A stretch of 64,000 nucleotides of DNA from Phyllobacterium trifolii (GTDB taxonomy: Bacteria > Pseudomonadota > Alphaproteobacteria > Rhizobiales > Rhizobiaceae): assembly GCF_014192095.1 (NCBI RefSeq), contig NZ_JACHXN010000005.1:283792-347791 (forward strand). Direction: 5' to 3'. Positions 1-10,856 of this stretch are shown here, in pieces. Numbering within the stretch: position 1 is the stretch's first letter; every line of letters starts with the position of its first letter. The translations under genes and the position numbers were made by a program. Under the pieces are notes generated by a model. It made no database searches. It was not told the origin of the DNA and was given only the letters and a program-made list of their open reading frames with translations.

Positions 1-884
1 TAATCGAAGACGTATTGATGCGTCATCGCCGCATAGACCAGATAACCGCCGGTGGTGTGGAGAACACCCTTTGGTTTCCCCGTCGAGCCTGATGTGTAGA
101 GGATGAACAGCGGATCTTCCGCCTTCATCCTCTCCGGCTTGCATTCCGGCTTAACGCTCTGCGTTTCCTCGTGGTACCAGAGATCCCGGCCCGGCGCCCA
201 GCCTGTCTTAGCACCGGTGCGGCGTACAACCAGCACGTTCTTTACCCTGACGTGATGCCTGGCGGCGATATCAATCGCCTTGTCGGTATTATCCTTGAGC
301 GGGATAGGCTTGCCGCCCCGCATACCTTCATCCGCGGTGATAACGAAGGTGGATTCGCAGTCGACGATGCGGCCCGCAAGCGCGTCGGGAGAGAAGCCGC
401 CGAAAACCACGGAATGAACGGCGCCGATGCGTGTGCACGCCAGCATCGCGTAGGAGGCTTCCGGGATCATCGGCATATAGATGGTGACGCGGTCGCCTTT
501 CTTGACCCCGTGCTTCTTCAACACGTTGGCGAGACGGCATACCTGCTCATAGAGCTCGTTATAGGTGATCTTCTTGTCGAGATAGGGATTGTCGCCTTCC
601 CAGATGATAGCAACCTGATCGCCGCGCTTTTTCAGATGGCGATCGATGCAGTTGTAGGAGACGTTGGTGACGCCATCCTCGAACCATTTGATCGCGACCT
701 TTCCCTGGAACGACGTGTTTTTCACCTTGGTAAAAGGTTTGAACCAATCAATGCGCTTTCCGTGCTTGGCCCAGAACTTCTCCGGATCCTTGATGCTCTG
801 CTTGTACCAGTTCTGATAGGTATCATCGTCGATGAGCGCGCTTTTCTTCGCGCTTGCCAGCACGGGATAAACCTTCTCGGACAT
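1..884 (-). CDS. acs: acetyl-CoA synthetase, N-terminal part (cut by window edge)
   Basis: ATP + acetate + CoA to acetyl-CoA via acetyl-AMP, a cytosolic step of acetate assimilation. About 294 codons are present, and the gene runs off the left edge without a stop, so the C-terminal half is missing. The N-terminus (MSEKVYPV) precedes the ACAS N-terminal domain. The adenylation core carries the phosphate-binding motif [13 protein letters not shown] near residue 265 and the [10 protein letters not shown] segment typical of Acs. The ATG at 884 follows a CTGGAGGAAATT ribosome site. Reading is open from the start to the edge. Confidence is high for the family; acs versus acsA naming is convention. 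Confidence 0.95.
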   Translation of the reverse strand, partial: MSEKVYPVLASAKKSALIDDDTYQNWYKQSIKDPEKFWAKHGKRIDWFKPFTKVKNTSFQGKVAIKWFEDGVTNVSYNCIDRHLKKRGDQVAIIWEGDNPYLDKKITYNELYEQVCRLANVLKKHGVKKGDRVTIYMPMIPEASYAMLACTRIGAVHSVVFGGFSPDALAGRIVDCESTFVITADEGMRGGKPIPLKDNTDKAIDIAARHHVRVKNVLVVRRTGAKTGWAPGRDLWYHEETQSVKPECKPERMKAEDPLFILYTSGSTGKPKGVLHTTGGYLVYAAMTHQYVFD

Positions 885-1035
885 CAATTTCCTCCAGAAC
901 CTGAGATGACGGGCCTCCACCCGCGGCCCCTTGATCGAGGGGCGAAGTGCTTTCCATAGCATCATGCAAATCATGGCGTAAATATCTCAAATGGCTGATC
1001 GTGGAGGTGTTGCGCCGTCACCTACAACCGGGCGT

Positions 1036-1052
1036 TGTAATATACCGTTACA
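1036..1052. promoter_or_regulatory. candidate operator TGTAA-N7-TTACA upstream of acs
   Basis: The 293-bp divergent intergenic region between acs and the M15-like gene holds no gene. Its only clear structure is an inverted repeat with 5-base arms, TGTAA (1036-1040) and TTACA (1048-1052), about 150 bp upstream of the acs start. The spacing suits a dimeric regulator of the TetR or RpiR type. There is no direct evidence of function. Confidence 0.3.
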
Positions 1053-1177
1053 TTTTGTCATGGAACGCGGTCCATTTTGAACACATTTCGGCTTGATCGG
1101 TCGCTGCCTTGACTTGGGAGGACAAATGAGGCGCGCCGCACAATCATAAAAGCCTGCGCCACACCAAGGATCCAAGA

Positions 1178-1714
1178 ATGATAATTCAACCCTTGCGCAG
1201 TGTTGTGTTCCGCGCGAAATTCACGATGCTTTTTCTGACCGTGCTCGTACTGGCAATCCCCGCGGATGCCGGAACGTTTCCTGAGCCGTCGAATCCCCAG
1301 GAGCGGATTGGCGCTCATCTGTTCGGTGATGAGCACGCGCATCTGTTGAAAGATTCCGTCTTCGACAAGATTAGCCCTCTGGTGCTCGCCGCCATGCCTC
1401 GCGGCAAGGCCTATATCGATTACAAGGCCCCGTCGAAGTGTGTCCCGGAACGTTTAAGGAATGTGCTCAACCGCGTATCGGCCAAATATGGTCCGATTAC
1501 TGTCAACTCCACCGTTCGTTCGCGATCACGCAATCGTAGTGTTGGCGGACGTGATCAGTCCTATCACCTTAACTGTCAGGCGGTGGACTTCCGCGTGCAT
1601 GGCGGCGCGTCCGGATTGGTCAATTTTCTTTCTTCCACGAAAGACGTGGGTGGGTTGAAGCGCTACCCGGCGGGTTACTATCACATCGACACCGGGCCGC
1701 GCCGTAGCTGGTAG
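1178..1714 (+). CDS. M15/YcbK-like (DUF882) periplasmic peptidase-fold protein
   Basis: 178-residue exported protein. A hydrophobic segment at residues 17-28 ending in ADAG suggests a signal peptide. The second half has the D-Ala-D-Ala carboxypeptidase-like (Peptidase_M15_3) zinc-site pattern: SYHLNCQAVDFRV (His, then Asp seven residues later) and the terminal YYHIDTG (His-x-Asp). It probably acts on peptidoglycan peptides or is a non-catalytic relative; substrate is not deducible. The ATG at 1178 follows AAGGA by 7 bases. It stands alone, divergent from acs and convergent with yggS. Confidence 0.75.
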   Translation: MIIQPLRSVVFRAKFTMLFLTVLVLAIPADAGTFPEPSNPQERIGAHLFGDEHAHLLKDSVFDKISPLVLAAMPRGKAYIDYKAPSKCVPERLRNVLNRVSAKYGPITVNSTVRSRSRNRSVGGRDQSYHLNCQAVDFRVHGGASGLVNFLSSTKDVGGLKRYPAGYYHIDTGPRRSW

Positions 1715-1727
1715 GCCAATTTACGAC

Positions 1728-2390
1728 CTAACGAGCGCCGAAAATCGCCGAGCCGACGCGCACCGACGTTGCGCCGAAACCTATGGCGATCCGGTAATCG
1801 CCCGACATGCCCATGGAAAGCTTCTCCACGCCGGCTTCGTCAGCAATTTTGCGCAAAAGGGCAAAATGTGGCCCAGGATTTTCATCGGCTGGCGGGATGC
1901 ACATAAGGCCCTCGATCATGAGGCCATGCACGTTGCGGCAACGGGTTATGAAGGCCAATGCTTCCGTAGGTTCGATGCCCGCTTTTTGGGGTTCCGAGCC
2001 GGTATTGACTTGAACGAAGAGCTTCGGAAAGCGGTTTTGCTTCTTCATCTCCAAGGCGAGAGTTGAGGCAATCTTCTCGCGATCGACAGTTTCGATCACA
2101 TCAAAAAGAGCGACAGCTTCCTGCGTTTTGTTGGACTGTAGCGGGCCGATCAGGTGCAATTCGATATCCGGAAAATCGGTACGCAGGTACGGCCACTTCG
2201 CCAAAGCTTCCTGTACGCGATTTTCACCGAAAACGCGCTGCCCGGCTTCGATAACCGGGCGAATCGCGTCGGCATCAAAAGTCTTGGAAACCGCTACCAA
2301 TGTTACCGAGCCCTCTGAGCGGTTGGCCTCGACCTCGGCCTTGCGGATTTCGCTCTGAACGGCAAAAAGTTGTTCAACGGCATTGGGCAT
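1728..2390 (-). CDS. yggS: YggS/PROSC family PLP homeostasis protein
   Basis: 220-residue cytosolic PLP-binding protein of the alanine-racemase-like TIM-barrel fold. Family members buffer free pyridoxal phosphate and affect amino-acid and keto-acid pools; no catalysis is established. Visible motifs are the PLP lysine K36 in VAVSKTF, FGENRVQEA, HLIGPLQSNK, and the C-terminal LSMGMSGD and VRVGSAIFGAR. Length equals that of family members. It is divergent from leuS, with 133 bp between the starts, an arrangement common in Rhizobiales. Confidence 0.93.
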   Translation of the reverse strand: MPNAVEQLFAVQSEIRKAEVEANRSEGSVTLVAVSKTFDADAIRPVIEAGQRVFGENRVQEALAKWPYLRTDFPDIELHLIGPLQSNKTQEAVALFDVIETVDREKIASTLALEMKKQNRFPKLFVQVNTGSEPQKAGIEPTEALAFITRCRNVHGLMIEGLMCIPPADENPGPHFALLRKIADEAGVEKLSMGMSGDYRIAIGFGATSVRVGSAIFGAR

Positions 2391-2523
2391 GGCGCGGTTG
2401 AGTCCTATTTATGATACACGAGCCCGGTTTTCGCGGGTTCCTTCAGCTTCAAATGGTTGACGGTCCCGCCATTCCATGGTGAAGGTCCCCGCAACTATTA
2501 TCCTTTGCAAGAGAATCCCGTTC

Positions 2524-5142
2524 ATGGCAACCGAACGATACAATCCCCGTGTAGCCGAAAAGCATTGGCAGAAGGTTTGGGACGACGCCAAACTTTTCGA
2601 AACGCCGAATGACGATCCGCGTGACCCGTACTACGTGCTCGAGATGTTCCCCTACCCTTCGGGCCGCATCCATATGGGACATGTGCGCAATTATGCGATG
2701 GGCGATGTCGTTGCACGCTACAAGCGCGCCAAGGGATTTAATGTACTGCACCCGATGGGCTGGGATGCATTCGGCATGCCGGCGGAAAACGCTGCGATGC
2801 AGAACAAGGTTCACCCGAAGACCTGGACTTATCAAAACATCGAAACCATGCGCAGCCAGCTGAAGTCCATGGGGCTGTCCCTCGACTGGTCGCGCGAGTT
2901 CGCAACCTGCGATGTCGAATATTATCATCGCCAGCAGATGCTGTTCCTCGACTTCGTCGAAAAGGGGCTGGTGACGCGCAAATCCTCCAAGGTCAACTGG
3001 GATCCGGAGGACATGACGGTTCTTGCCAATGAACAGGTGATCGATGGCCGCGGCTGGCGCTCCGGCGCGCTGGTCGAACAGCGTGAGCTAACGCAATGGT
3101 TCTTCAAGATCACCGATTTCAATGAGGAATTGCTGAGCGCGCTGGACGATCTCGACCAATGGCCTGACAAGGTGCGGCTGATGCAGCGCAACTGGATCGG
3201 CAAGTCCGAAGGCATGCTGATCCGCTGGGCGCTGGATGATAAGTCTCACGCCGGAGGAGAAAGCGAGATCGAGGTTTATACGACACGTCCCGATACGCTG
3301 TTCGGTGCGTCGTTTATAGCGATCGCGGCAGACCATCCGTTGGCGAAGAAGGCCGCGGAAACCAATCCGGCCCTGGCGGAGTTCAACGACGAATGCCGCC
3401 GTGCGGGCACGTCCGTTGTTGCGCTGGAGACGGCGGAGAAGAAGGGCTTTGACACCGGCCTGCGCGTGGCGCATCCGTTCGATCCGAACTGGAAGCTGCC
3501 GGTTTATGTCGCAAATTTCGTGCTAATGGACTACGGCACGGGCGCGATCTTCGGCTGCCCATCCGGCGATCAGCGCGATTTGGACTTTGCCAACAAATAT
3601 GGCTTGCCCGTAGTCCCTGTGGTCATGCCGAAGGACGCGGATGCGGCAACGTTCCAGATCACTGAAACGGCCTATGTCGATGACGGGGTGATGATCAATT
3701 CGCAATTCCTTGACGGACTGACGCCTGCTGCGGCCTTCGATGATGTGGCGAACCGGCTGGAAAAGCAGACGATTGGCAACCAGCCGCAAGGTGAGCGGAA
3801 GGTCAACTTCCGTCTGCGCGACTGGGGCATTTCGCGCCAACGCTACTGGGGTTGTCCGATCCCGATGATCCATTGTGACGATTGCGGTGTCGTTCCTGTG
3901 CCGAAGGCCGATCTGCCAGTCAAGCTGCCGGACGATGTCGAGTTCGACCGTCCGGGCAATCCACTTGACCGTCATCCGACCTGGCGACATGTGAACTGTC
4001 CGCAGTGCGGCAAGGCTGCGCGCCGTGAAACCGACACGATGGACACTTTCGTCGATTCGTCCTGGTACTTTGCGCGATTCACGGCGCCTTGGGAGAACGA
4101 ACCCACAGATCCGAAGATCGCCAATCACTGGCTGCCGGTCGATCAATATATCGGTGGCATCGAGCATGCGATCCTGCATTTGCTGTACTCGCGGTTTTTC
4201 ACGCGGGCAATGAAGGTCGCGGGCCATCTGGACATCAGCGAGCCGTTCAAGGGCCTGTTCACGCAAGGCATGGTCGTGCACGAGACCTACAAGGGCAAGG
4301 ATGGCTGGGTTATGCCAGCGGAGGTCAAGGTCGAAGAGAGTGACGGCAAGCGCCGCGCGATCCTGATCGAGACCGGAGAAGAGATCGAGATCGGCTCTAT
4401 CGAGAAGATGTCGAAGTCCAAAAAGAACGTGGTCGATCCGGACGATATTATCGCTTCGTATGGTGCCGATACCGCGCGCTGGTTCATGCTGTCGGATTCG
4501 CCGCCTGAGCGCGATGTAATCTGGACGGAGGCGGGCGCGGAAGGTGCGCACCGCTTCGTGCAGCGCGTGTGGCGATTAATCTCGGAGGTAGCGGGAGTAT
4601 TGCAGGCCGTCGAGCCTGCATCCGCTCTCGAAGGTGAAGCACTGCAAATTTCCAAGGCTGCACACCGGACAGTCAAGCTGGTCGGCGAGGATATCGAAAA
4701 GCTCGCTTTCAACAAAGCGGTCGCCCGGCTGTACGAACTGGTGAATGTGCTTTCAGGACCTCTGCAGAAAATCGCCGCCGGGGAAGCTGACATGGCGATG
4801 ATCGCCGCGAGCCGCGAAGCGACCAATATGCTGTTGGCGATGGTCGGACCGATGATGCCGCATCTGGCTGAAGAGTGCTGGAAAGTGCTGAATGGCAAGG
4901 ATCTTATAGCACATCAGCCATGGCCAACCTATGATGAGGCGCTCATCGTCGAGAACGATGTGACATTGCCGGTGCAGATCAACGGCAAGAAGCGTGGTGA
5001 TTTGACAATTGCCCGAGATGCAGATCAATTGGCGGTCGAAAAAGCCGCCCTCGCGCTTGATTTCGTCAGGGCCGCGTTGAATGGTAATCCGCCAAAGAAA
5101 GTCATTATTGTACCGCAGAGGATCATCAATGTCGTTGCCTGA
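2524..5142 (+). CDS. leuS: leucyl-tRNA synthetase
   Basis: Class I aminoacyl-tRNA synthetase charging tRNA-Leu. The 872-residue length is normal for bacterial LeuRS. The HIGH motif is HMGH at residues 50-53 and the KMSKS motif is exact at 628-632. The editing (CP1) domain with [10 protein letters not shown] lies between them and the anticodon-binding domain is C-terminal. An in-frame ATG at 2476 would add 16 residues, but conservation begins at MATERYNP (2524), so I take 2524. The end overlaps lptE by 14 bases. Confidence 0.98.
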   Translation: MATERYNPRVAEKHWQKVWDDAKLFETPNDDPRDPYYVLEMFPYPSGRIHMGHVRNYAMGDVVARYKRAKGFNVLHPMGWDAFGMPAENAAMQNKVHPKTWTYQNIETMRSQLKSMGLSLDWSREFATCDVEYYHRQQMLFLDFVEKGLVTRKSSKVNWDPEDMTVLANEQVIDGRGWRSGALVEQRELTQWFFKITDFNEELLSALDDLDQWPDKVRLMQRNWIGKSEGMLIRWALDDKSHAGGESEIEVYTTRPDTLFGASFIAIAADHPLAKKAAETNPALAEFNDECRRAGTSVVALETAEKKGFDTGLRVAHPFDPNWKLPVYVANFVLMDYGTGAIFGCPSGDQRDLDFANKYGLPVVPVVMPKDADAATFQITETAYVDDGVMINSQFLDGLTPAAAFDDVANRLEKQTIGNQPQGERKVNFRLRDWGISRQRYWGCPIPMIHCDDCGVVPVPKADLPVKLPDDVEFDRPGNPLDRHPTWRHVNCPQCGKAARRETDTMDTFVDSSWYFARFTAPWENEPTDPKIANHWLPVDQYIGGIEHAILHLLYSRFFTRAMKVAGHLDISEPFKGLFTQGMVVHETYKGKDGWVMPAEVKVEESDGKRRAILIETGEEIEIGSIEKMSKSKKNVVDPDDIIASYGADTARWFMLSDSPPERDVIWTEAGAEGAHRFVQRVWRLISEVAGVLQAVEPASALEGEALQISKAAHRTVKLVGEDIEKLAFNKAVARLYELVNVLSGPLQKIAAGEADMAMIAASREATNMLLAMVGPMMPHLAEECWKVLNGKDLIAHQPWPTYDEALIVENDVTLPVQINGKKRGDLTIARDADQLAVEKAALALDFVRAALNGNPPKKVIIVPQRIINVVA

Positions 5143-5707
5143 TCGTTTTCAACCGGGATCGCGTGCCGGGCGTCTGTTGTTATCGGTCTGCGTTCTTGGA
5201 ATGGCCCTCATTGCCGGAGGATGCCAAGTGAGGCCGCTGTATTCGACTCCGAGCCCTACGGTGACTGGAAGCGTTAACGACAATATACGCTCGAAGCTTG
5301 CCAGCATCTCGATCAACCAGCCCGGCGACCGCGTGACCCAAGAAGTGCGCAACAATCTGATTTTCCTGTTCGGGGGTGGAGCGGGAGAACCCACCAGCCC
5401 GGTCTACTCGCTTCAGCTTGGCATCTCGTCGAGGGATCTGTCTTTGCTACTCGTGCAGAACGCCACCAATGACAAATCCGGCCAGCCAACAGCTGGTTCA
5501 ATGCGCATGACGGGCAACTACACCTTGACGCGCCTGTCCGACGGAAAGGTTGTCGGGAACGGAACACGCATAGTCACCGCGGATTATGATGCGCCTAGAC
5601 AGCGCTATGCCGTGCTTCGAGCCCAGCGCGACGCGAACATTCGCGCTGCACGAGAGGTTGCCGAAGCAATCAATCTCAGCATCGCGCAGGATCTCTCAAA
5701 GCTCTGA
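5129..5707 (+). CDS. lptE: LPS-assembly lipoprotein LptE
   Basis: Outer-membrane lipoprotein that plugs and helps assemble the LptD lipopolysaccharide translocon. 192 residues. The signal peptide ends in a lipobox LIAGGC with the lipidated cysteine at position 32, followed by the family signature VRPLYS. The chosen ATG (5129) has AGAGGA upstream and lies inside the end of leuS, indicating translational coupling. The leuS-lptE order is conserved in rhizobia, usually followed by holA; here an unrelated ATPase follows. Confidence 0.9.
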   Translation: MSLPDRFQPGSRAGRLLLSVCVLGMALIAGGCQVRPLYSTPSPTVTGSVNDNIRSKLASISINQPGDRVTQEVRNNLIFLFGGGAGEPTSPVYSLQLGISSRDLSLLLVQNATNDKSGQPTAGSMRMTGNYTLTRLSDGKVVGNGTRIVTADYDAPRQRYAVLRAQRDANIRAAREVAEAINLSIAQDLSKL

Positions 5708-5736
5708 GTTCGTGAATTTGGACGGGGCTGCAGTCG

Positions 5737-6894
5737 ATGCGTCTGACCTCGCTTTCAGCTACCGGTTACCGATCGTTGCGTTCGATACGGCTCGATATCG
5801 GTCCGCTCTCACTGTTTGTCGGCGAGAACGGCGTCGGCAAATCCAATCTCTATCGGGCAATGCAACTGGTCAAGGCTTCGGCTGAAGGGACGCTTTCTTA
5901 CGAGATTGCGCGCGAAGGTGGCATGCAGTCGGCCCTGTGGACCGGCAAGCGCCGATCCGGTCCGGTACGCATGGTTTTCAATGCCGAATTTGATGACCAT
6001 GACAGCGCAATCCGATCCGGTTATTCTGTCGAAACCGGACTGGCGCCAAGTTACCAGGTGGAGGTCGGGCTGAGACCGCCGGCCGCCGCGGGTTTTGCCT
6101 TCGAACCGCAGATTAAAGAAGAAACGCTGAGCATCGACAGTGGCCGCAGACCTGTCGAGATGATGGGCCGCAAGGGACCGGCGGTGTTTGCAAGGGATGA
6201 TTCCGGCAGGCGCGTCGAGCATCCAGTCAAGCTTCTCGATTCCGAAACAGGGTTGGCGATTCTCGGTAGTTCGGGGCGGTACCCCGAGATCGGCGATCTG
6301 CGTGCCACGCTGTTTGGTTGGCGTTTTTATCACGGCTTTCGCACCGACCGCGATTCGCCTGTTCGACGGCCGACATTGGCAATCACTGCACCGATGCTGG
6401 ACGAAGACGGGGGCAATCTTGCTGCTGTCTTTGCGACGCTGGTGCATATTCGCGAGGACACAGTTGATCTCGATCGCTGCATCGCCGAAGCACTAGGGGG
6501 TGCCACCCTCGATGTGCCGGTTCCGGGAGAGACTGCAACTTTCGGTCTGCGCCTTCCCGAATTTCCACAGCGCCTGTTCCGTCCGGAAGAACTGTCGGAT
6601 GGCCAGATAAGGTTTCTTGCGCTCGCGGGTGCGCTTCTTTCTTATCGGCTGCCGCGGCTGATTGCGCTGAATGAGCCGGAGACCAGCCTGCATCCGTCGA
6701 TGCTGCCGGCTCTTGCCGACATGATCAGCCAGGCTGCGGAGCGCACGCAGTTGTGGATCGTCACGCATTCGCGTGCGCTGGCGGATGAGATTACCGCCCG
6801 GACCGGCGTGCGTGCCATGACCGTAGTCCGCCAGGACGGCGCAACCTCCATCGAGGGATTGAGACTAGACGGCCGTTTCGGTGATGACGAGTAG
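5737..6894 (+). CDS. RecF/OLD-like AAA ATPase without nuclease domain
   Basis: 385-residue SMC/RecF-type ATPase. Walker A is GENGVGKSN at residues 29-37, an ABC-like signature ELSDGQIRF lies near 285, and Walker B with catalytic Glu is LIALNEPETSLHP near 308. The H-loop histidine follows in IVTHSRAL. There is no TOPRIM domain, so it resembles stand-alone predicted ATPases (COG4637-like) rather than full OLD nucleases. It follows lptE by 29 bp and may share its transcript. It occupies the slot where holA (DNA polymerase III delta) sits in many relatives. Role unknown. Confidence 0.8.
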   Translation: MRLTSLSATGYRSLRSIRLDIGPLSLFVGENGVGKSNLYRAMQLVKASAEGTLSYEIAREGGMQSALWTGKRRSGPVRMVFNAEFDDHDSAIRSGYSVETGLAPSYQVEVGLRPPAAAGFAFEPQIKEETLSIDSGRRPVEMMGRKGPAVFARDDSGRRVEHPVKLLDSETGLAILGSSGRYPEIGDLRATLFGWRFYHGFRTDRDSPVRRPTLAITAPMLDEDGGNLAAVFATLVHIREDTVDLDRCIAEALGGATLDVPVPGETATFGLRLPEFPQRLFRPEELSDGQIRFLALAGALLSYRLPRLIALNEPETSLHPSMLPALADMISQAAERTQLWIVTHSRALADEITARTGVRAMTVVRQDGATSIEGLRLDGRFGDDE

Positions 6895-7080
6895 TGAGGC
6901 GTCGCATCGGATGCAATCTCTGGCTCCTCACTATTCGAGCTGAGGGAAAACTAATCCTTTTGCACCAGATTCTACAGAATTTCTTTTCTCTATTAGATTG
7001 GTCGAGTTAACTAGCATTGGACCAATTCCCGGTCGGGCGGGAAGGCTTCGTCAACAAAGCCCGCATCCGCAGAGGGATCA

Positions 7081-8037
7081 ATGTCCAGATTGACACGCAG
7101 AGCATTTGGCGCGGCCCTTTTGGCTGCGGCTGTATTTGCCACCACATTCGCACAGGCCGCTGAGCCTCTAAAAGAGCTGAAAATCGGGTATCAGAAAACA
7201 GGTCTGCCTGTGATCGCCCGCCAGCAGCAGGTGATCGAAAAAGCACTTGAACCGAAGGGTATTGCGGTTAAATGGGTCGAGTTCACCGCAGGTCCGCCAC
7301 TCGTTGAAGCGCTGAATGTCGGCAGCATAGATGTTGGCTGGGTCGGTGATGCGCCGCCGATTTTCGGACAATCCGCGGGTTCCGCGATTGCCTATGCCGC
7401 AGCTCTTGCGCCCAATGGCAAGGGCGAGGCCATCATCGTCAAGCCCGGCTCGTCCATCCAGTCGCTTGCCGACCTCAAGGGCAAGAAAGTAGGTGTTGGT
7501 AAAGGGACAAGCGCGCACAATCTTCTTATTGCGGCATTGGAAAAAGCCAAGTTGGGCTACGATGAAATTACACCGGTTTACCTGAGCCCGGCCGATGCCG
7601 CTGCTGCCTTCGCCAGCGATAAAATCGATGCCTGGGCAATCTGGGATCCATTCTTCGCTATTGCCGAGACGCGATACAATCCGCGCATTCTCGTCCGCAC
7701 CAGTGACGTTCTCAACGTCAACACCTACCTCATTGCCAATCGCGATTTTGCCAAGGCACATCCGGAAGTCGTGACGGAGACAATCGGTGCGCTGAAGGTC
7801 GCTGCGGATTGGGCCAACGCCAACAAGGACAAGGTGGCCGAAGCGTTGCATGAAGTGACCGGCGTGCCTCTCGACGCGCAGACCCTCGCGGCGAACCGTT
7901 CCGTTTTCAGCGTCGAACCGATTACACCGGCAATAATCGCGCATCAGCAGGAAACGGCAGATCGCTTTTTCAAGCTGAAGCTCATTCCCAATGCCATCAA
8001 GATTTCCGATGCCGTTTGGGCGGCCCCAACCAACTGA
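7081..8037 (+). CDS. ssuA: aliphatic sulfonate ABC transporter, substrate-binding protein
   Basis: 318-residue periplasmic binding protein. The N-terminal signal has the Tat-like pattern TRRAFGA followed by an Ala-rich stretch to QAAEP. The mature part has the SsuA/NrtA fold signature LKIGYQKTG and [10 protein letters not shown], and WAIWDPFFA in the second lobe. It delivers alkanesulfonates to SsuBC. First gene of ssuADCB; the 186-bp upstream gap holds the probable sulfur-starvation promoter, but I could not place -35 and -10 boxes. A GAGGG ribosome site precedes ATG 7081. Confidence 0.93.
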   Translation: MSRLTRRAFGAALLAAAVFATTFAQAAEPLKELKIGYQKTGLPVIARQQQVIEKALEPKGIAVKWVEFTAGPPLVEALNVGSIDVGWVGDAPPIFGQSAGSAIAYAAALAPNGKGEAIIVKPGSSIQSLADLKGKKVGVGKGTSAHNLLIAALEKAKLGYDEITPVYLSPADAAAAFASDKIDAWAIWDPFFAIAETRYNPRILVRTSDVLNVNTYLIANRDFAKAHPEVVTETIGALKVAADWANANKDKVAEALHEVTGVPLDAQTLAANRSVFSVEPITPAIIAHQQETADRFFKLKLIPNAIKISDAVWAAPTN

Positions 8038-8057
8038 CTATGGATCGGAGACGCGAT

Positions 8058-9221
8058 ATGACGCAGCCAGTAAACAACACCCCGCTTGATTTCTTCTGGT
8101 TCATCCCGACGCACGGCGATGGCAGCTATCTTGGTTCGGAACGACAGCAGCGGCCGCCGGAGCATGATTACCTCCGCGAGATCGCGCAGGCGGTGGATCG
8201 GCTGGGTTTCCCGGGTGTGTTACTTCCAACGGGACAAAGCTGCGAAGATTCCTGGATCACCGCAGCGGGGCTCGCCGCACATACGGAGCGGTTGAAGTTT
8301 TTGGTGGCACTGCGCCCGGGTGTGACGTCGCCGGTTTTCGCTGCGCGGCAGACGGCAGCACTTGACCGCCTGAGCAACGGGCGCCTGCTGCTGAACGTGG
8401 TCGTTGGCGGCAATCCCAAGGAACTTGCAGGCGACGGCGTCTTCCTGCCTCATGACCAGCGCTATGAACAGGCTGCGGAATTCCTGAAGATCTGGCGCGA
8501 TCTTGTCTCCGGCAAAACGGTCGACTTTGACGGCAAACATTATCGGGTAGAAGGGGGCAGGCTTGACCTCCTGCCGGTACAGGAACGCGCGCCGCTCTAT
8601 TTCGGTGGTTCATCCGATGCGGGACAAGACCTTGCGGCGGAACAGGTCGACATGTACCTGACGTGGGGCGAGCCGGTGGCGCAGGTAGCCGAAAAGATCG
8701 AGCGTGCCCGCGCAAAGGCGGCTCAAAAAGGCCGTAAGCTGCGCTTTGGCATTCGCCTGCATTTCATCGTTCGCGAAACTGAAGATGAAGCCTGGGCGGC
8801 GGCCGACCGGCTGATCAGCAGGATCACTGATGAACAGATCGAAGTCGCACAGGCGCGTTTCCTCAAGGAAATGGATTCTGTCGGACAGCGCCGGATGGCG
8901 GAACTGCATGGCGGGCGCCGCGACAAGCTTGTTGTCGGTCCCAACCTTTGGGCGGGCGTTGGCCTCGTACGTGGCGGTGCAGGCACCGCACTTGTCGGAT
9001 CGCCGCAAAGCATCGCAACGCGGATTCGCGAATATCAGGCGGTTGGCATCGATACCGTGATCGGTTCGGGCTATCCACATCTGGAAGAAGCCTACCGTGT
9101 TGCGGAACTTCTGTTTCCGGAACTTGGTCTTGGCGGAAATGCGCGTGCCCCGCGCCGGTCAATCGAGAACGAGTTTGGCGTTGGCTTTTATGGCGACAAA
9201 CGCTTGCAGGCCTCTTCGTGA
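8058..9221 (+). CDS. ssuD: FMNH2-dependent alkanesulfonate monooxygenase
   Basis: 387-residue luciferase-like TIM-barrel flavin monooxygenase that splits alkanesulfonates to aldehyde and sulfite. Family landmarks: [10 protein letters not shown] at the N-terminus, [19 protein letters not shown], and the C-terminal [12 protein letters not shown]. The start at 8058 has GGAG 8 bases upstream; an earlier in-frame ATG at 8016 lies within the end of ssuA and lacks such a site. The stop overlaps the ssuC start codon. It needs reduced FMN from a reductase not encoded in this window. Confidence 0.96.
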   Translation: MTQPVNNTPLDFFWFIPTHGDGSYLGSERQQRPPEHDYLREIAQAVDRLGFPGVLLPTGQSCEDSWITAAGLAAHTERLKFLVALRPGVTSPVFAARQTAALDRLSNGRLLLNVVVGGNPKELAGDGVFLPHDQRYEQAAEFLKIWRDLVSGKTVDFDGKHYRVEGGRLDLLPVQERAPLYFGGSSDAGQDLAAEQVDMYLTWGEPVAQVAEKIERARAKAAQKGRKLRFGIRLHFIVRETEDEAWAAADRLISRITDEQIEVAQARFLKEMDSVGQRRMAELHGGRRDKLVVGPNLWAGVGLVRGGAGTALVGSPQSIATRIREYQAVGIDTVIGSGYPHLEEAYRVAELLFPELGLGGNARAPRRSIENEFGVGFYGDKRLQASS

Positions 9222-9997
9222 GCCGGGCGCTCCGTTCTATCGGGCGCAGTGCGCTGGGCTGGCTTTTGCCAGCCTTGCTGCTGGCCGGATGGGAAGGCGC
9301 GTCGCGAGCGGGGCTTATACCGGCCAACGTCTTGCCAGCACCGTCCGCTGTCGGAGAGGCGTTCTGGAAATTGCTTCTGTCGGGTGAACTCATCGAGAAT
9401 ATCCGCATTTCGACATTACGCGCCCTCAGCGGCTTTCTTGTCGGCGGTAGCATCGGTTTCGCGCTTGGCCTTGCCAATGGACTATCGGCGCTCAGCCGCG
9501 AACTGACCGACACAACGCTGCAGATGATCCGTAACATTCCACATCTGGCGCTGATCCCGCTGGTAATCCTGTGGTTCGGGATAGACGAGGAAGCGAAACT
9601 GTTTCTCGTTGCGCTCGGCGTGTTCTTTCCAATCTACGTCAATACACTGCTTGGCATTCAGGGTGTCGATCCGCAGCTGGTCGAGATGGGCCGCATCTAT
9701 GGCATGTCACGCACACAGCTGTTCGTGCGTGTGATCCTGCCGGGGGCGCTGCCCTCGATCTTTGTCGGGTTGCGCTATGCGCTGGGTATCATGTGGCTGA
9801 CATTGATCGTCGCCGAAACGATTTCCGCGTCCTCGGGTCTTGGTTACATGGCGATGCAGGCGCGCGAATTTCTGCTGATCGACGTCGTTGTTCTATCGAT
9901 TTTGATCTATGCGCTCCTTGGCAAGCTGGCGGATTCGCTGGCGCGGTTTCTCGAGCGGATATCACTGCAATGGCACCCTGCCTTCCAGACTGTTTGA
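9218..9997 (+). CDS. ssuC: aliphatic sulfonate ABC transporter permease
   Basis: 259-residue inner-membrane permease with about six transmembrane segments. The coupling (EAA-like) loop is visible as [24 protein letters not shown]. The start is taken as the GTG at 9218, whose last two bases belong to the ssuD stop (GTGA), because conservation with SsuC begins there; the frame is open upstream but that part is antiparallel to no known domain. It forms the membrane part of SsuABC. Confidence 0.93.
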   Translation: MSRALRSIGRSALGWLLPALLLAGWEGASRAGLIPANVLPAPSAVGEAFWKLLLSGELIENIRISTLRALSGFLVGGSIGFALGLANGLSALSRELTDTTLQMIRNIPHLALIPLVILWFGIDEEAKLFLVALGVFFPIYVNTLLGIQGVDPQLVEMGRIYGMSRTQLFVRVILPGALPSIFVGLRYALGIMWLTLIVAETISASSGLGYMAMQAREFLLIDVVVLSILIYALLGKLADSLARFLERISLQWHPAFQTV

Positions 9998-10006
9998 GGA
10001 ACCAAG

Positions 10007-10801
10007 ATGACCGCAGCGACCGTAACAGCCCGCAAATCCTACTCCACGACGACGCCAGCCTATACGCCGGCACCGCAAGGCAAGGTCTCGTTCTCGTTTC
10101 GTAATGTTGCCAAGCAGTTTGGCGGCAAGGCTGTGCTGCAAGGCATCAACCTTGATGTCTACGAGGGACAATTCGTTGCGGTTATCGGCAAGAGCGGCTG
10201 CGGCAAGAGCACCTTGTTGCGATTGCTCGCCGGGCTCGACAAGCCGACATCGGGCGAGATCGTTGCAGGCGTCCTGGAGGATGAGCAGAAACGTACCCGC
10301 ATCATGTTTCAGGAGCCGCGACTCTTGCCTTGGGCGCGGGTCGCCGCCAATGTCGGTGTAGGGCTGACGGGTATCGAAAAGGGCGAGGCTGCGCGCAAGA
10401 AAAGCCTGGAAATTCTGGCCGAAGTCGGTTTGGCCGATCGTGGCGGCGACTGGCCGTCCGTCCTTTCAGGCGGGCAGCGGCAGCGCGTTGCTCTTGCGCG
10501 GGCGCTGGTCGGGCACCCATCCATATTGGCACTCGACGAACCGCTGGGCGCATTGGATGCGCTGACGCGGATCGAGATGCAACAATTGCTGGAACGAATC
10601 TGGCTGGCGAAGAAATTCACCGCAGTGCTGGTGACGCATGATGTAGCCGAGGCCGTTTCGCTTGCCGACCGGGTCATCGTCATCGATAGCGGACGCATCG
10701 CGCTCGACCTGGCGATCCCGGTAGAACGCCCACGCCGTCATGCTTCGCCCGAACTGGCGTTTTTTGAACGGCAGATATTGGATCAGTTGTATAATCGATA
10801 A
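10007..10801 (+). CDS. ssuB: aliphatic sulfonate ABC transporter ATP-binding protein
   Basis: 264-residue ABC ATPase. Walker [10 protein letters not shown] near residue 64, Q-loop FQEPRLLPW, signature LSGGQRQRV, Walker [13 protein letters not shown], and H-loop LVTHDVAEA are all intact. An unusual Thr/Pro/Ala-rich stretch of about 25 residues precedes the domain. Last gene of ssuADCB, 9 bases after ssuC, with a strong hairpin directly downstream. Confidence 0.95.
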   Translation: MTAATVTARKSYSTTTPAYTPAPQGKVSFSFRNVAKQFGGKAVLQGINLDVYEGQFVAVIGKSGCGKSTLLRLLAGLDKPTSGEIVAGVLEDEQKRTRIMFQEPRLLPWARVAANVGVGLTGIEKGEAARKKSLEILAEVGLADRGGDWPSVLSGGQRQRVALARALVGHPSILALDEPLGALDALTRIEMQQLLERIWLAKKFTAVLVTHDVAEAVSLADRVIVIDSGRIALDLAIPVERPRRHASPELAFFERQILDQLYNR

Positions 10802-10804
10802 GAA

Positions 10805-10833
10805 AACACCCGCGGACGATGTCAGCGGGTGTT
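10805..10833. terminator. bidirectional terminator between ssuB and tal
   Basis: Perfect 9-bp stem AACACCCGC (10805-10813) and GCGGGTGTT (10825-10833) with an 11-base loop, placed in the 55-bp gap between two convergent genes. An A-tract upstream gives a short U-run only for the minus strand. Confidence 0.75.
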
Positions 10834-10856
10834 GAATTCAGATAGTAATACTCAGA

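Noticed and set aside
171..959. 262-codon open frame on the plus strand
   Set aside because: Opposite strand of the well-supported acs gene, with no domain.
3523..4551. 342-codon open frame on the minus strand
   Set aside because: Mirror of leuS.
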